Shown here piece after piece: positions 61,801 through 64,000 of a DNA stretch of 64,000 bases (position 1 is the first letter of the stretch; each line of letters starts with the position of its first letter). The notes beneath the pieces were generated by a model, which was given only the letters and a program-made list of their open reading frames with translations, searched no databases and had not been told where the DNA came from. Location: NCBI GenBank assembly GCA_008694505.1, contig VZDJ01007747.1:39941202-40005201 (forward strand). Reading direction: 5' to 3'. A program made the position numbers and the translations under genes. This DNA is from Cyanoderma ruficeps (Eukaryota; Chordata; Aves; Passeriformes; Timaliidae).

Positions 61801-64000
61801 ATGAAAGGGAGGTTTGATGGAGGGATTTTTTCAGGCTTGCTAAACACCTCCAGTTGCTCAAAAAAACCTGCTGAAGTTGTAGGGAATGGCAGCTCTGAGG
61901 ACTGGGCCTGAAGAAATTATTTTTAAGCATTTTGCTGTGCAAGGGAAGAAAAAGGGAGGGGATGGGAAAAGTGAGATAAGGTTTGTCATTCAAAAGAAAC
62001 AGAATAGCCTCACCTTAAATCTTTAAATCTGCATCAATTATAATGCCTTGTTCACTTGCAAATTTCACTTTAAGATAAAGAATCATGGCTGGTTTGTTTG
62101 CCATTCCTATAGCCAGAGACAAGCTTCACTTACTCCCCTTTTCTTTTCAATGACTAAGACTGAAAGAGCTAAATTACATTTCCTCCCCCCTATGGAAACC
62201 TGATGAACCAGTGTGAACCTGCACCTGAGAAGCCCCGGGAACGCCGAGGATTTGGCCACACAAATCGGACAGTTGGATGCTTAATTGCGTTCCGGGCACA
62301 AAGCCTGCTTGAATGTGCGTCTTTTATGAAGTGCGTGGGAGGCCAGCAAAAAAAAAAAAAAAATTAGACCCCAAAAAGGTGCCAGAAGGAGGAGAGCAGA
62401 GCAAAGGCCTTGCAGTGCCTGTCTCTGCTGTGCTGGGGAGCACTAAGCTGCCCGTGTCAGAAAACCTCTGAAAATTGTACCCTGAGCATCAGCCGGGAGC
62501 TCATAGGAAAGACACAAAGATTCGCTGCAGGTGCTGGTGGAGACCCGGATGAACAGTTATTTATGGAGTTGATAAATAAGGCTGGTGCCAGGAGCAAAAC
62601 CTGGGAAGAGAACCGGAGTGGATGTGAGGGGACAAGCAGAGCACAGGCAGAGCAGTACAAGTAGCTGAAGTGAGCTGGGAGCACTTACACCCTACAGTGG
62701 GGATGACCCTTCAGTAAAAGGGTTCACCCAGAGACAGAGGTGAAAACTGAAATTTGGTCTAGACAAGGAAATGAAGAACAAGGACTCACTGGCATAACTG
62801 GATGCATTCGGGAAGTGCAAATTTCATCAGATAAAAGGGCCATGATTTTTCAATTTGCTAAAGGATTAAATTAGCAGTGTATCATCCACTCCAGGTCCGT
62901 GTTTGCACTTTCCCAGGCTTTGCAAAAGTAGATGACACAGAGCCTTCTTGTGGATGGGAGCCTCCTTAATCTATGTATCCTTGCATGAATTGCCGTGGAT
63001 GCCTGTAGCTGGAGCAAGACCTGTCCCTCCCAGACAAAATAGCCCCTTGTGTCTGCCCCCTCCTACCACCTTGGCCACTTGGTGAAGACACATTACAGTG
63101 CTGGCACACAGATGCCTGTGCTTGCTGCAGTCACGAACAAGCGTAGTGTGGTATAAACAGACATGTTAATATTTTGAATTTCGGGACCTTTTCAATCACC
63201 TCCTCATTATATTCGGTAGTCCCAACCCAGCTGAAGCACAAAAAGCCAGTATAGATTGTGTCCAATATATCTTACGGTGTTCACTCAAGATTTGTAACTC
63301 GGGGCTGTCCTTGGACTCTAAATCAGGACATGAGTGAAGTGCATTGAATGATCCCATTAATATAAATAGCACTAAAGTTAAAAGCAGGGCTCCGTGAAAG
63401 GACTTTTGATACACTGGCTGCCGTCGCCCTCGAGTCAGCAGGTGGCATTATAGAACAATCAGGAATGCCCAAACCTTGGCCGCTTCCCGCCCGCAGCCCC
63501 AGACCTGAGCCCACGGGGGAATGAGCATGAAACCCGCCTGTTCAGCACAGCTGAAGCCGCACAATGGGCACTTGCCAATTAGGGCCGGGGCTATTGTCTG
63601 CGAAAGGTCAAGTGCTGGCCTTGCTGAAATCTTTCAACACCGGCTCCAGCGCGATTGGGACTTAATATATTTCATACAGCTGAAAACTTGCTCGGCCCTA
63701 CACAGGGCAGAGCCAGCCTTTCCTCTGCCCTTCCCCCGTATTCCCCAGGCCGGCAATACGTGCTGGGAAACCTCAGCGAGGGAGGAACCTGCCTTTTTAA
63801 TCTGCTACCACCTCCCTCCCTGTAGGTATTGTGGAAGAATTGAGTTGTTGGCAGGGCGGTAGAAAAGGAGGTGGTTTGGCAACGTGGGCCAGGGGAGGGT
63901 GTTTGGGACTAGGTTTGTTTTACCATCTCCCAAGAGATTTTCTTTATAGTTCTGGTGGTACATGTTTTTACAGCTTACTACTTTTAGTATCTGTCACTTG
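55860..64000. other. Intergenic or upstream region of the next gene
   Basis: No coding exon recognised. Stretches near 58.0-58.3, 62.2-62.35 and 63.1-63.7 kb look more ordered than their surroundings, with TAAT-core homeodomain-type motifs, and could be conserved noncoding elements. This is an impression only. Poly-A or poly-T tracts lie near 57871-57884 and 62348-62363. Confidence 0.4.
63435..63449 (+). promoter_or_regulatory. Candidate CTCF-binding site
   Basis: TCAGCAGGTGGCATT matches the CTCF core (CCASYAGRKGGCRSY) at 13 of 15 positions by eye, including the central AGGTGGC. It may mark a boundary between this gene group and the next. Confidence 0.35.

Noticed and set aside
1..64000. tRNA, rRNA or CRISPR-type features
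   Set aside because: No cloverleaf with A and B boxes, no rRNA sequence and no spaced direct-repeat array was seen on either strand.

Overview
The window is nuclear DNA from a vertebrate, almost certainly a bird. It has spliced genes with GT-AG introns, several 3' fragments of CR1 LINE elements (the dominant avian retrotransposon), CpG-island promoters, and the gene order TACC3 - TMEM129 - SLBP, which matches human 4p16.3. All gene models were built by hand from splice signals, reading phase and comparison with remembered family members; no database was searched.

Layout. TACC3 (minus strand) fills 1-4620 with the first four coding exons; the C-terminal coiled-coil TACC domain lies beyond the left edge. 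Its likely promoter is near 8.4 kb. TMEM129 (plus) spans 10.1-17.1 kb in four exons that assemble to 362 residues, the length I recall for human TMEM129. A first SLBP-family gene (plus) starts at 22.24 kb in a CpG island. The canonical SLBP gene (plus) occupies 36.29-42.62 kb in eight exons encoding 274 residues. From about 43.5 kb to the right edge I recognise no coding exon. In human the next gene on this side is FAM53A, so this may be its upstream region, but that is only synteny.

The most interesting part is 22-31 kb. The first SLBP-family gene has an intact RNA-binding domain, but its version of the SFTTP degron is changed and there is no counterpart of the exon carrying the RRKL motif. 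After the RNA-binding exons come further exons, all in compatible splice phase, that resemble SLBP exons 2 and 3 again, in the order exon 2-like, 2-like, 3-like, 2-like, 3-like. The last is cut short by an in-frame stop. About 0.75 kb later lies a decayed copy of the RNA-binding exon 6. This is either a protein with a C-terminal tail made of reiterated N-terminal exons, or a shorter SLBP2-like gene followed by remnants of partial tandem duplicates.

Functionally, SLBP handles replication-dependent histone mRNAs, TACC3 acts on the mitotic spindle, and TMEM129 is an ER-membrane ubiquitin ligase. The TACC3 promoter shows a tandem CCAAT plus CHR arrangement typical of G2/M genes, and the SLBP promoter has an E2F-like site, in keeping with cell-cycle roles.
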